Of a DNA stretch of 7,982 nt, positions 1 to 5,332 are shown one piece after another. This stretch comes from an uncultured Bordetella sp. (GTDB lineage Bacteria > Pseudomonadota > Gammaproteobacteria > Burkholderiales > Burkholderiaceae_B). Position 1 is the stretch's first letter. Every line of letters begins with the position of its first letter. The stretch spans positions 1-7,982 of the forward strand of contig CALGFL010000477.1 in the NCBI GenBank assembly GCA_937881145.1. Direction: 5' to 3'. The notes under the pieces are model-generated. The model was not told where the DNA came from. It saw only the letters and a list, made by a program, of their open reading frames with translations, and ran no database searches. The translations under genes were made by a program, and so were the position numbers.

Positions 1-117
1 CGGTGCATTGAAAAACACTTGTTGGGCTTCTGTCGTCGAGACGCTGTATTTGCTTGCGCTTTTAAGGGCATTGCCCTTGTCCCAATCAAAGCCGCTGATC
101 TGATCAAAGTCGATCAT
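1..117 (-). CDS. brnT: BrnT-type toxin of a BrnTA toxin-antitoxin system, N-terminal part only
   Basis: The frame opens with ATG at 117-115 and stays open for 39 codons to the window edge, so the C-terminal half and any brnA antitoxin gene lie outside. The visible protein has the BrnT (DUF497) opening: FDWDKGNA at residues 10-17, then a KYSVS segment and the helix start TEAQQVFFN. In the family these match the 'F-W-D-x-x-K-A/N' strand, 'K-H-G/D-V-S' and 'E-A-x-x-V-F' elements. BrnT proteins are small RelE-fold ribonucleases that inhibit translation and are neutralised by a ribbon-helix-helix antitoxin encoded directly downstream. No Shine-Dalgarno is obvious. The frame stays open upstream of the ATG, so a slightly longer start (for example TTG at 144-142) cannot be excluded. 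It follows the dprA stop on the same strand by 23 bp. The family call is from memory of the motif, and the activity is inferred. Confidence 0.8.
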   Translation of the reverse strand, partial: MIDFDQISGFDWDKGNALKSASKYSVSTTEAQQVFFNAP

Positions 118-118
118 T

Positions 119-139
119 TGTATATGATCAACATATACA
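119..139. promoter_or_regulatory. Perfect inverted repeat, probable brnT autoregulatory operator
   Basis: TGTATATG (119-126) and CATATACA (132-139) are exact reverse complements separated by the five bases ATCAA. The site ends 2 bp upstream of the brnT start codon and fills almost the whole dprA-brnT gap. BrnA antitoxins, alone or with BrnT, repress their own promoter, and an AT-rich palindrome at this place fits that role. It contains TATA-like stretches that could serve as the -10 element, but no convincing -35 box was found. The operator function is inferred from position and symmetry. Confidence 0.6.
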
Positions 140-140
140 C

Positions 141-1271
141 TCAAGACGCGAGCCGCTGAAACCGCCCGTCGTCCAGCCGGGCGACATGTCCGGCCAGCTC
201 CAGTTCCAGCAACTGCGCCTGCAGCGTGGCGGTGTCCAGGCCGGTGCGGGCCTGCAGGGCATCCAGGTGCAGAGGGTCGTGGCCCAGTGCATGGAGCAGC
301 GGGGATTCGGGGGCGGCCGGCGATCGGGCTTGCACCGACCTTGCTGCCGGCGCGGGCCGCGCATCGGGAGTGGGCAACCCCAGTTCATCCGTGATGTCTT
401 GCGCGGTTTCGACCAGCTTGGCGCCCTGCCGGATCAGGGCATGGCAGCCGCGCGACAAGGGCGAGTGGATCGAACCGGGAATGGCGAAGACTTCGCGGCC
501 GCTTTCGGCGGCCAGGCGGGCGGTGATGAGCGAGCCGCTCTGCTTGGCGGCTTCGACCACCAGCACGCCGCGCGCCAGGCCGGCCACCAGGCGGTTGCGG
601 CGCGGGAAGTTGAACGCCCGGACCTGGGTGCCCAGCGGCAGTTCGCTGATCAAGGCGCCGTGCGCCGCGATGCGGTGCGCCAGGTCGCGATGCGCGGCCG
701 GGTAGATGCGGTCGATGCCGGTGCCCATCACCGCCACGGTGCCCGCGCCTTCGGGGCCGGCGGCCAGCGCGCCTTCATGCGCGGCGCCGTCTATACCCAG
801 GGCCAGGCCGCTGACCACGCTCCAGCCCTGCGCGGCCAGATGGCGCGAGAAGGCGCGGGCGTTTTCCGCGCCGCCGGGCGTGGCGCTGCGCGCGCCTACC
901 ACGGCCAGGCCGGGCTTGGACAGTTGCGCGGGATCGCCCGCCACATAAAGCAGCAGCGGCGGATCGGCGATGGTGAGCAGTTGTTGGGGGTAGGCGGGAT
1001 CGGCCAGGGTGAGGATGTGCCGGCCCGGCTCTTCGACCCAGCGCAGCGTGGTTTCGATTTTCTCGGCGATCTCGCCGAGCGGTTCGGACGCGAGCTGCAA
1101 GGCCAGGCTCTGCGGGACGTGCCGCATCAGCTCGGCGGCTCGGCGCGCGTAGATCTGCGCGGGCTCGCCCAGGGCGGACAGCAGTGCGTAGGCCAGCGAC
1201 GGGCCCAGGTCGGGTTCGAGCGACAGGCGCAGCCAGGCGGAAAGTTCGTCGTGGGTATGCGTGAGCGGCAT
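141..1271 (-). CDS. dprA: DNA-processing protein DprA (Smf), natural transformation
   Basis: DprA binds incoming single-stranded DNA in the cytoplasm during natural transformation and loads RecA on it. The protein of 376 residues has an N-terminal SAM-like region (about 1-80), then the Rossmann-type DNA-binding core. That core shows GARSAT (127-132), SGLALGID (154-161), FPRRNRLVAGL (222-232) and SGSLITA (245-251). An Ala/Pro-rich linker (about 300-322) leads to a C-terminal winged helix of DML1 type (about 325-376). I chose ATG 1271 because DprA homologues begin a few residues before the conserved 'ELSAWLRLSLEP'. A GTG at 1337 would add 22 residues that do not look like the family. No strong ribosome site precedes either start. 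It is divergent from def, an arrangement common in betaproteobacteria. The gene is intact, with TGA at 143-141. Whether the host is transformable cannot be told from this window. Confidence 0.95.
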   Translation of the reverse strand: MPLTHTHDELSAWLRLSLEPDLGPSLAYALLSALGEPAQIYARRAAELMRHVPQSLALQLASEPLGEIAEKIETTLRWVEEPGRHILTLADPAYPQQLLTIADPPLLLYVAGDPAQLSKPGLAVVGARSATPGGAENARAFSRHLAAQGWSVVSGLALGIDGAAHEGALAAGPEGAGTVAVMGTGIDRIYPAAHRDLAHRIAAHGALISELPLGTQVRAFNFPRRNRLVAGLARGVLVVEAAKQSGSLITARLAAESGREVFAIPGSIHSPLSRGCHALIRQGAKLVETAQDITDELGLPTPDARPAPAARSVQARSPAAPESPLLHALGHDPLHLDALQARTGLDTATLQAQLLELELAGHVARLDDGRFQRLAS

Positions 1272-1414
1272 GGACGCGCCGGCGGGAAAATGGGAGGGGA
1301 ACAGCGGGCTAGTGTCGCACGAGCGGACCGCCCCCACGGGCGCGAGCGTGACGGGTTTGCGACAGGGGCCAAGACGCGCGCATCGCCCCGCGCTATCCCA
1401 GAATTAGGAAAAAG

Positions 1415-1439
1415 CGATTAGAAATCAATGGACTAATCG
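1415..1439. repeat. Inverted repeat CGATTAG-N11-CTAATCG in the dprA-def spacer
   Basis: The seven-base arms CGATTAG (1415-1421) and CTAATCG (1433-1439) are perfect reverse complements with an 11-base AT-rich spacer, so their centres are 18 bp apart. The repeat lies in the divergent spacer and overlaps the likely -35 box of def. It could be a dimeric regulator site, or simply chance in AT-rich promoter DNA. No specific regulator is suggested by the sequence. Confidence 0.35.
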
Positions 1440-1447
1440 ACTATCAT
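1419..1447 (+). promoter_or_regulatory. Putative sigma-70 promoter of def
   Basis: TAGAAA (1419-1424) matches four of six bases of the -35 consensus. TATCAT (1442-1447) matches five of six of the -10 consensus. The spacer is the optimal 17 bp. Transcription would start near 1454, giving a leader of about 30 bases before the def ATG at 1486. The surrounding 1400-1485 stretch is clearly AT-richer than the flanking coding DNA. The call rests on consensus matching by eye. Confidence 0.45.
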
Positions 1448-1485
1448 AGCGCCATAGAAATCTTCAACTTTTTCCGTTTTTCATC

Positions 1486-1998
1486 ATGGCCCTGCTTTCC
1501 ATCATCCGCTATCCCGATGCCCGCTTGCACAAAAAAGCCAAGCCGGTCGCAGTGGTGGACGACCGCATCCGCAAGCTGGTGCGCGACATGGCCGACACCA
1601 TGTACGAAGCGCCGGGCGTGGGCCTGGCCGCTACGCAGGTCGACGTGCACGAGCGCGTCATCGTGATCGACGTATCGGAAGAAGGCCGCGACCTGATGGT
1701 GCTGATCAACCCCGAGATCATCTGGAAGAGCGAGACCATCAAGGCCTTCGAAGAAGGCTGCCTTTCGGTGCCCGGCATCTATGACGAAGTCGAACGCGCC
1801 GAGCGCATCCGTTTCAAGGCGCTGGACGAAAAAGGCCAGCCCTACGAGAGGGAAGCCGAAGGCCTGTTGGCGGTTTGCGTGCAGCACGAGATGGATCACC
1901 TCGAGGGCAAGGTCTTCGTCGAATATCTGTCGCCGCTCAAGCAGAATCGCATCAAGACCAAGATGAAAAAGGCCGAGCGCGAGCTGGCCAAGGCTTGA
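1486..1998 (+). CDS. def: Peptide deformylase
   Basis: The enzyme removes the formyl group from the N-terminal formyl-methionine of nascent proteins at the ribosome exit, using a metal ion (usually iron). All three signature motifs are present in the 170-residue protein. GVGLAATQ (44-51) supplies the substrate-binding Gln. EGCLS (90-94) holds metal ligand Cys92. HEMDH (134-138) holds metal ligands His134 and His138 and catalytic Glu135. The C-terminus is a Lys/Arg-rich helix, as in Gram-negative type I enzymes, and the length is typical. The start ATG is preceded by a pyrimidine-rich leader with runs of T and no visible Shine-Dalgarno. Its usual partner fmt lies 2.4 kb downstream on the same strand, beyond the minus-strand cassette. 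Confidence 0.98.
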   Translation: MALLSIIRYPDARLHKKAKPVAVVDDRIRKLVRDMADTMYEAPGVGLAATQVDVHERVIVIDVSEEGRDLMVLINPEIIWKSETIKAFEEGCLSVPGIYDEVERAERIRFKALDEKGQPYEREAEGLLAVCVQHEMDHLEGKVFVEYLSPLKQNRIKTKMKKAERELAKA

Positions 1999-2002
1999 AG
2001 CG

Positions 2003-2022
2003 CGGGGCCGTCATGGGCCCCG
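2003..2022 (+). terminator. Hairpin just after def, possible terminator
   Basis: CGGGGCC (2003-2009) pairs perfectly with GGCCCCG (2016-2022) around the six-base loop GTCATG. The stem begins four bases after the def stop codon. The all-GC stem is strong, but it is followed by ATCCATTTCC rather than a clean T run, so termination may be partial or factor-assisted. Its place between convergent def and the VOC gene fits a terminator. Confidence 0.45.
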
Positions 2023-2072
2023 ATCCATTTCCTCGAGACCGCGGCATGCCGCCGCTGAACCTCTGCGACGAT

Positions 2073-2441
2073 TTACGGCGCCGGCGAGAAAACGCGCAGG
2101 CGGTGGCCGTCGGGGTCCGTGGCGACGAAGGTGTAGCCGAAGTCCATGCGAGTGGGCGTTTGCGCGATGGACAGGCGGCGAGCGCTCCAATCCGTGTAGA
2201 CGGCGTCGACGTCGGCATCGCTGTCGACCGGAAAGGCCAGTTCTGCGCCGCCGCCCGTGACGCTTACCGCGGGCTCGGCCGTGTGGCGGGACCATAATCC
2301 CAGCATGATGCCGGATTCGAGGGCAAACAGCGCGAACGTCGGCGAGGCGTCGACGGGGCGCCTGCCCAGCAGGCCCGCATAGAAATTCGCGCTGGCGGCC
2401 GGGTCGTTCACGTACAGAAGGCAGTAGTTCGGGTCGCGCAT
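2073..2441 (-). CDS. VOC-superfamily (glyoxalase/bleomycin-resistance fold) protein
   Basis: This small protein of 122 residues has the vicinal-oxygen-chelate fold signature. It opens with LLYVNDPAASANFYAGLLG (8-26), the first beta-alpha unit. A middle strand reads GGGAELAFPV (63-72). It closes with FVATDPDGHRLRVFSP (105-120), in which the family's 'F.DPDGH.L.V' strand is clear. Members include metal-dependent glyoxalases, dioxygenases and antibiotic-binding proteins, and the substrate here is unknown. Automated annotation sometimes calls close relatives 'drug:proton antiporter', but no membrane segment is present. The ATG at 2441 is supported by a GGAG ribosome site (complement of 2449-2452) seven bases upstream. 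It lies 67 bp downstream of the yafY-like regulator on the same strand, a pairing seen in other proteobacteria, so that regulator probably controls it. Confidence 0.88.
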   Translation of the reverse strand: MRDPNYCLLYVNDPAASANFYAGLLGRRPVDASPTFALFALESGIMLGLWSRHTAEPAVSVTGGGAELAFPVDSDADVDAVYTDWSARRLSIAQTPTRMDFGYTFVATDPDGHRLRVFSPAP

Positions 2442-2500
2442 GGATGTGCTCCGGAAAAAGGGATGAAGCGGACAGGTGCCACGAGTCTCATGCTAGATCG

Positions 2501-2527
2501 CACTGCTGTCAGTTTTTGTCAGCAGTG
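2501..2527. promoter_or_regulatory. Inverted plus direct repeat at the end of the yafY-like gene, possible operator
   Basis: CACTGCTG (2501-2508) and CAGCAGTG (2520-2527) form a perfect 8-bp inverted repeat around 11 bases. Inside it, TGTCAG occurs twice at 2507-2512 and 2517-2522, exactly 10 bp (about one helical turn) apart. The element spans the stop codon of the WYL regulator and lies about 60 bp upstream of the VOC start, a sensible place for an operator of the VOC gene. As RNA it could also fold into an intercistronic hairpin, but no T run follows on either strand. The role is inferred. Confidence 0.4.
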
Positions 2528-3219
2528 TGAGGATGGTGCCGCGTGCTCTCCTGCTCGCGCCAGGCCTTGAGCAGGGCCTGGCGGCGCCGGGGATAGCGCT
2601 GCGGCAGGATTTCCATCGCGACGATGTGGTCCGTGCGGAAATGGCGAAACGCCTCGCGCAGCTCGCACCAGGCCACGAGCACCAGAGCCAGGTCGAAATA
2701 ACCCAGCGCGCAAGGCCAGACGATGCGTTTCGATTCCACGCCGTTCAGGCTGCGATAGTCGATGGCGATCTTGCGCTCGGTGCGCAGGGCCTGGCGCAGC
2801 TGCGCCAGTTCGATGCTGCCCGCCGCGATGCCGGGCCCCGGGCCGATCAGCAGCGCCGAGGCGTCGAGCGTGTCGCGCAAGTCCCTGGGCAGCACCGCGG
2901 CGATTTTTTGCAGGGCCTCGTGCGCCGCCGATCCCAGTTTTGCGTCCGCGCGCTTGGCCACCCAGCGGGTGCCCAGGACGAGCGCTTCGATCTCCTCTTC
3001 CGAGAACATCAGGGGCGGCAGCATGAAACCGGGCCGCAGCAGGTAGCCCAGGCCCGGCGCGCCATCGATGCGAGCGCCCTGCTCCTGCAGGGTGCGGATG
3101 TCCCGGTAGAGCGTGCGCAGGCTGACGCCGAGCTGCTCGGCCAGGCGCTCACCGGCGATGGGAAACCGGTGGCCGCGCAAAATCTGGATCAGGTCGAGCA
3201 GGCGTCGCGTGCGGGACAT
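2509..3219 (-). CDS. YafY-type HTH-WYL transcriptional regulator
   Basis: The 236-residue protein has an N-terminal HTH_11 winged helix (about 4-60). Its recognition segment is SLRTLYRDIRTLQEQG (33-48), and an acidic linker MFSEEEIEAL (71-80) follows. The C-terminal WYL ligand-sensing domain spans about 137-203, ending WCELREAFRHFRTDHI (184-199). At the position that names the WYL domain this protein reads L-V-L (179-181, ahead of VAWC), so the aromatic pair is missing. Members sense small ligands or nucleic acids and repress or activate neighbouring genes. ATG 3219 has a GAGG ribosome site five bases upstream (complement of 3225-3228). The stop codon of a decayed VOC gene overlaps that site. 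The downstream VOC gene is the most likely target. The family call is firm; the ligand is unknown. Confidence 0.92.
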   Translation of the reverse strand: MSRTRRLLDLIQILRGHRFPIAGERLAEQLGVSLRTLYRDIRTLQEQGARIDGAPGLGYLLRPGFMLPPLMFSEEEIEALVLGTRWVAKRADAKLGSAAHEALQKIAAVLPRDLRDTLDASALLIGPGPGIAAGSIELAQLRQALRTERKIAIDYRSLNGVESKRIVWPCALGYFDLALVLVAWCELREAFRHFRTDHIVAMEILPQRYPRRRQALLKAWREQESTRHHPHTADKN

Positions 3220-3226
3220 ATTGGCC

Positions 3227-3355
3227 TCAGGTTTTAGCCGTTTTAGGCGCCTGGATCATCTTCCATCCATTGCCGGCCGCGGCCGGATCGCGAAATCCCG
3301 GCTTGTCGACGTAGAAGGCGAGCGCCTCGTCCTGGTCGTTGGTGGCCGCACTGCA
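3227..3355 (-). pseudogene. Remnant of a second VOC gene, internally deleted
   Basis: Read on the minus strand from 3343, the frame gives TNDQDEALAFYVDKPGF (3343-3293). This is the first beta-alpha unit of a VOC protein; relatives have 'NDQDEALAFYVDKLGFE'. After RDP it continues directly into GNGWKMIQAPKTAKT and TGA at 3229-3227, which resembles the last strand and C-terminus of the same family ('F.DP.GNGWKMIQAP'). The central 80 or so residues are absent and no start codon fits, so this is a scar, not a gene. A perfect GC palindrome (3273-3286) sits close to the junction. The remnant stop overlaps the ribosome site of the yafY-like gene, as if the intact gene had been translationally coupled to it. 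Residue matches are from memory of the family. Confidence 0.7.
3273..3286. repeat. Perfect 14-bp GC palindrome in the VOC remnant
   Basis: CCGGCCGCGGCCGG is fully self-complementary with no spacer. It encodes the PAAA stretch between RDP and GNG of the VOC remnant, where relatives have only one residue or none, so it marks a small insertion or duplication of GGCCGC beside the deletion junction. Such palindromes are prone to slippage, but the link to the deletion is a guess. Confidence 0.5.
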
Positions 3356-3356
3356 T

Positions 3357-3414
3357 TTTCGGCCATGCGGTCTTTGGCGCGAAGCAGCCGGCGTAGTAGG
3401 GTGGGATCCTGCAA
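3357..3414 (-). pseudogene. Remnant of the N-terminus of a second AraC-family regulator
   Basis: In a minus-strand frame different from that of the VOC remnant, codons 3408-3358 read DPTLLRRLLRAKDRMAE. This resembles the start of short AraC regulators ('...LLRRLLRAKDRMD...') that are typically encoded directly before a VOC gene of the 'NDQDEALAFY' type. The helix-turn-helix body that should follow is missing, and the frame runs into the VOC remnant out of register. A TTG at 3414-3412 is the only start-like codon near. It begins a few bases after the stop of the intact AraC gene. The piece is short, so the match is suggestive. The adjacent VOC remnant makes it more believable. Confidence 0.5.
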
Positions 3415-3418
3415 TTTT

Positions 3419-4270
3419 TTATACCAGGGGAATGTAGATATCGGTCTGCCATGAATCCGGCGGGGCTTCGAGGCAAACGCTCACATAATGGAAGAACAAG
3501 GGGTGGTCCCGCAATTCTTCTGCGCTCGAAGGCAGCCAGTCGCGATAAATCGGGTAGATCGTTTCGCCGATATGGTCGGTCGATCCCGTATGCCGGACCA
3601 CGGCGCATCGGCCGCCGGGAATGACGATCTCGCGCACGCCGCAGGCATTGGGCGCGATCGGCTCGGTGATTTCCCTGCAGATGTCGAAGCGGAATTCATC
3701 CTCGGGTGTCGTGTCCGGATTGTTGTGCGGGATGCCGAAAATCCGGCTCGAAGCCGGAGGGAATTGCCCGCTCTGCTTGCACCAGGCGATGAATTTTTGC
3801 ACGCTTGCGTTGACCAGGCCAGGCGGCCCGAGGTGTTCGAGCGCGGCGACGCGGACTGCGGAAAAATCGACGATTTGCACTTGCATGGTGAGTTTCCTCG
3901 AAAGGTAGGGAACGACGAAATGCGCGCTCCAGGCATGCCAGTTCGGGCGCCGCCGGAACGCGCTGGGCGACAGGCCGAACACGCGCTTGAAAGCGCGGCT
4001 GAAGGCCTCCGGGCTGTCGAAGCCCGCGTCGAACGCCGCATCCAGAACCGGATAGGGTTCGCGCGAGGCCAGGCGGCGCGCGGATACCTGCAAACGCATG
4101 AGCTGCACGTAGCGCGAAACCGGCATGCCGACATAGGCGGCAAACTGCCTGTGAAAATGGAACTTCGAGAAGTTCGCAAGGCGGGCCAGCGTTTCCACCG
4201 ACAGATCGCCTGCGAGGTTTGCGGCGATGTGGGCCAGGACGGCTTCGAAGCGTTTCGCGTAGTCGTGCAT
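3419..4270 (-). CDS. AraC-family regulator with C-terminal GyrI-like effector domain
   Basis: The 283-residue protein is a Rob/SoxS-type arrangement: DNA-binding half first, ligand half second. The two AraC helix-turn-helix motifs lie at about 23-45 (LSVETLARLANFSKFHFHRQF) and 72-107, ending in the signature FDSPEAFSRAFKRVFGLSPSAFR (84-106). From about 130 to the end it has the GyrI-like/AraC effector-binding fold. VQIVDFSAVRVAALEHLG is its first strand pair and GGRCAVVRHTGS (219-230) its conserved mid segment. The C-terminus WQTDIYIPLV is the usual last strand. Such proteins respond to hydrophobic or cationic small molecules, often activating efflux or detoxification genes. I chose ATG 4270 because relatives start about four residues before '.RRIxxVLxxI'. 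ATG 4300 would add ten residues, and neither has a strong ribosome site. The TAA (3421-3419) abuts the decayed AraC-VOC scar. It reads against def and fmt. Confidence 0.92.
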   Translation of the reverse strand: MHDYAKRFEAVLAHIAANLAGDLSVETLARLANFSKFHFHRQFAAYVGMPVSRYVQLMRLQVSARRLASREPYPVLDAAFDAGFDSPEAFSRAFKRVFGLSPSAFRRRPNWHAWSAHFVVPYLSRKLTMQVQIVDFSAVRVAALEHLGPPGLVNASVQKFIAWCKQSGQFPPASSRIFGIPHNNPDTTPEDEFRFDICREITEPIAPNACGVREIVIPGGRCAVVRHTGSTDHIGETIYPIYRDWLPSSAEELRDHPLFFHYVSVCLEAPPDSWQTDIYIPLV

Positions 4271-4355
4271 GATTCCCGTGAGTTGTGCGAGCTGCGCCAT
4301 GGTCGCCGACGGCGCGGGCGCGCGCCTAGCCGTTCTTGCTCGATGAGTGACAATA

Positions 4356-4371
4356 GCGTTTTCGCGTTTTC
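4356..4371 (+). repeat. Tandem GCGTTTTC repeat in the fmt leader
   Basis: GCGTTTTC occurs twice back to back (4356-4363 and 4364-4371), followed by a run of six T and then the fmt ATG at 4384. The region 4301-4383 between the AraC gene and fmt must hold the fmt promoter if fmt is no longer read through from def. GACAAT (4349-4354) is a fair -10 candidate, but no matching -35 box was found. There is no Shine-Dalgarno. Confidence 0.4.
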
Positions 4372-4383
4372 TTTTTTCGTGCC

Positions 4384-5316
4384 ATGCGCCTTGTCTTTGC
4401 CGGAACTCCCGACTTCGCCCGTGTCGCCCTGCAGGCCCTGCGGGCCGCCGGGCATGAGATTGCGCTGGTGCTCACGCAGCCCGATCGTCCCGCGGGTCGC
4501 GGGCTCAAGCTCACGCCCAGCCCTGTCAAGCAGGCCGCGCTCGATGCCGGCATCGAGGTGGCGCAGCCGCGCAGCCTGAGGCTGGACGGCAAGTACCCCG
4601 ACGAAGCCGCGTCCGCGCGCGCATTGCTCGAGCGCGTGGCGCCGGATGTGATGGTGGTGGCCGCCTACGGCTTGATTCTGCCCGCGTGGACGCTGCGGCT
4701 GCCGCGGCTGGGCTGCCTGAACATCCACGCCAGCCTGCTGCCGCGCTGGCGCGGCGCGGCGCCGATCCAGCGCGCCATCGAGGCGGGCGATGCGCAGACG
4801 GGCGTGACCATCATGCAGATGGACGAAGGCCTGGACACGGGCGACATGCTGCTCGAACGCACGGTGTCCATCGGCGGGCAACAGACGGCGGCCGAGCTGC
4901 TCGACGTGTTGGCCGAAGAAGGCGGCCGCGCCATCGTTCAGGCGCTGGCCACGCTGCCGCAATTGACGCCGCGCCGCCAGCCGCAGGACGGCGTGACTTA
5001 TGCCGCCAAACTGGACAAGGCCGAAGCCGCGCTCGACTGCACGCAGGCCGCCGAACTGCTGGCGCGCCGCGTGCGCGCGTTCAATCCGGTGCCGGGGGTG
5101 ACGATGCGCTTGCCGGGCCTGGCCGACCCGGTCAAGGTGTGGAAGGCGCAGGCTTTGCCGGGGGGCGCGGGCGAGCCGGGCAGCGTGCTGAACGCGGCGG
5201 CGCAGGGCATCGATATCGCTACGGGCAGCGGCGTGCTGCGCTTGCTGGAACTGCAGAAGGCGGGCGCAAAGCGGCAGCCGGTGGATGTGTTCGTGCGCGG
5301 CTGGCAGCCCGATTGA
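4384..5316 (+). CDS. fmt: Methionyl-tRNA formyltransferase
   Basis: The enzyme transfers the formyl group of 10-formyl-tetrahydrofolate to the amino group of initiator Met-tRNA, producing the start residue that Def later deformylates. The 310-residue protein has the expected two domains. The N-terminal Rossmann-like domain opens with [11 protein letters not shown] (2-12). It carries the catalytic NIHASLLP (113-120), with Asn113 and His115, the [13 protein letters not shown] loop (117-129), and Asp151 in DTGD. These correspond to Asn106, His108 and Asp144 of the E. coli enzyme. The C-terminal beta-barrel tRNA-binding domain runs from about 206, including FNPVPG and ending FVRGWQPD. Length is normal. 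The start has a T-rich leader and no Shine-Dalgarno. It is cut off from def by a minus-strand cassette and converges with the PPOX gene 16 bp away. Confidence 0.98.
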   Translation: MRLVFAGTPDFARVALQALRAAGHEIALVLTQPDRPAGRGLKLTPSPVKQAALDAGIEVAQPRSLRLDGKYPDEAASARALLERVAPDVMVVAAYGLILPAWTLRLPRLGCLNIHASLLPRWRGAAPIQRAIEAGDAQTGVTIMQMDEGLDTGDMLLERTVSIGGQQTAAELLDVLAEEGGRAIVQALATLPQLTPRRQPQDGVTYAAKLDKAEAALDCTQAAELLARRVRAFNPVPGVTMRLPGLADPVKVWKAQALPGGAGEPGSVLNAAAQGIDIATGSGVLRLLELQKAGAKRQPVDVFVRGWQPD

Positions 5317-5332
5317 ATTCTTGAAGAAACCT

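Noticed and set aside
1..117. An apparent frameshift in the edge BrnT frame
   Set aside because: Careful codon-by-codon reading shows the frame is continuous from the ATG at 117 to the window edge; the first impression was a reading error.
1272..1337. N-terminal extension of DprA from GTG 1337
   Set aside because: The 22 extra residues have no counterpart in DprA proteins as I know them and no ribosome site precedes the GTG.
186..1421. A 411-codon plus-strand open frame opposite dprA
   Set aside because: It is a shadow of dprA in high-GC DNA: its composition is Arg/Gly/Gln-rich with no domain, while the minus strand encodes a complete DprA with all motifs.
2041..2052. GCGGCATGCCGC palindrome between def and the VOC gene as a terminator
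   Set aside because: It would form only a 4-bp stem and no T run follows on either strand; the 2003-2022 hairpin is the better candidate.
2527..3237. A 236-codon plus-strand open frame opposite the yafY-like gene
   Set aside because: Antisense shadow with no motif; the minus strand has a full HTH-WYL protein with a good ribosome site.
3243..3608. A 121-codon minus-strand open frame overlapping the AraC 3' end and the scar
   Set aside because: The conserved AraC and VOC pieces read in the two other minus-strand frames; this frame shows only Arg/Pro-rich sequence.
3481..4962. A 493-codon minus-strand open frame across the AraC gene and fmt
   Set aside because: It covers two well-supported genes in other frames and its translation is low-complexity Arg/Ser/Ala-rich sequence without recognisable motifs.
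5318..5328. TTCTTGAAGAA palindrome in the fmt-PPOX gap as a bidirectional terminator
   Set aside because: The arms are only five AT-rich bases with a one-base centre, which cannot form a stable hairpin.
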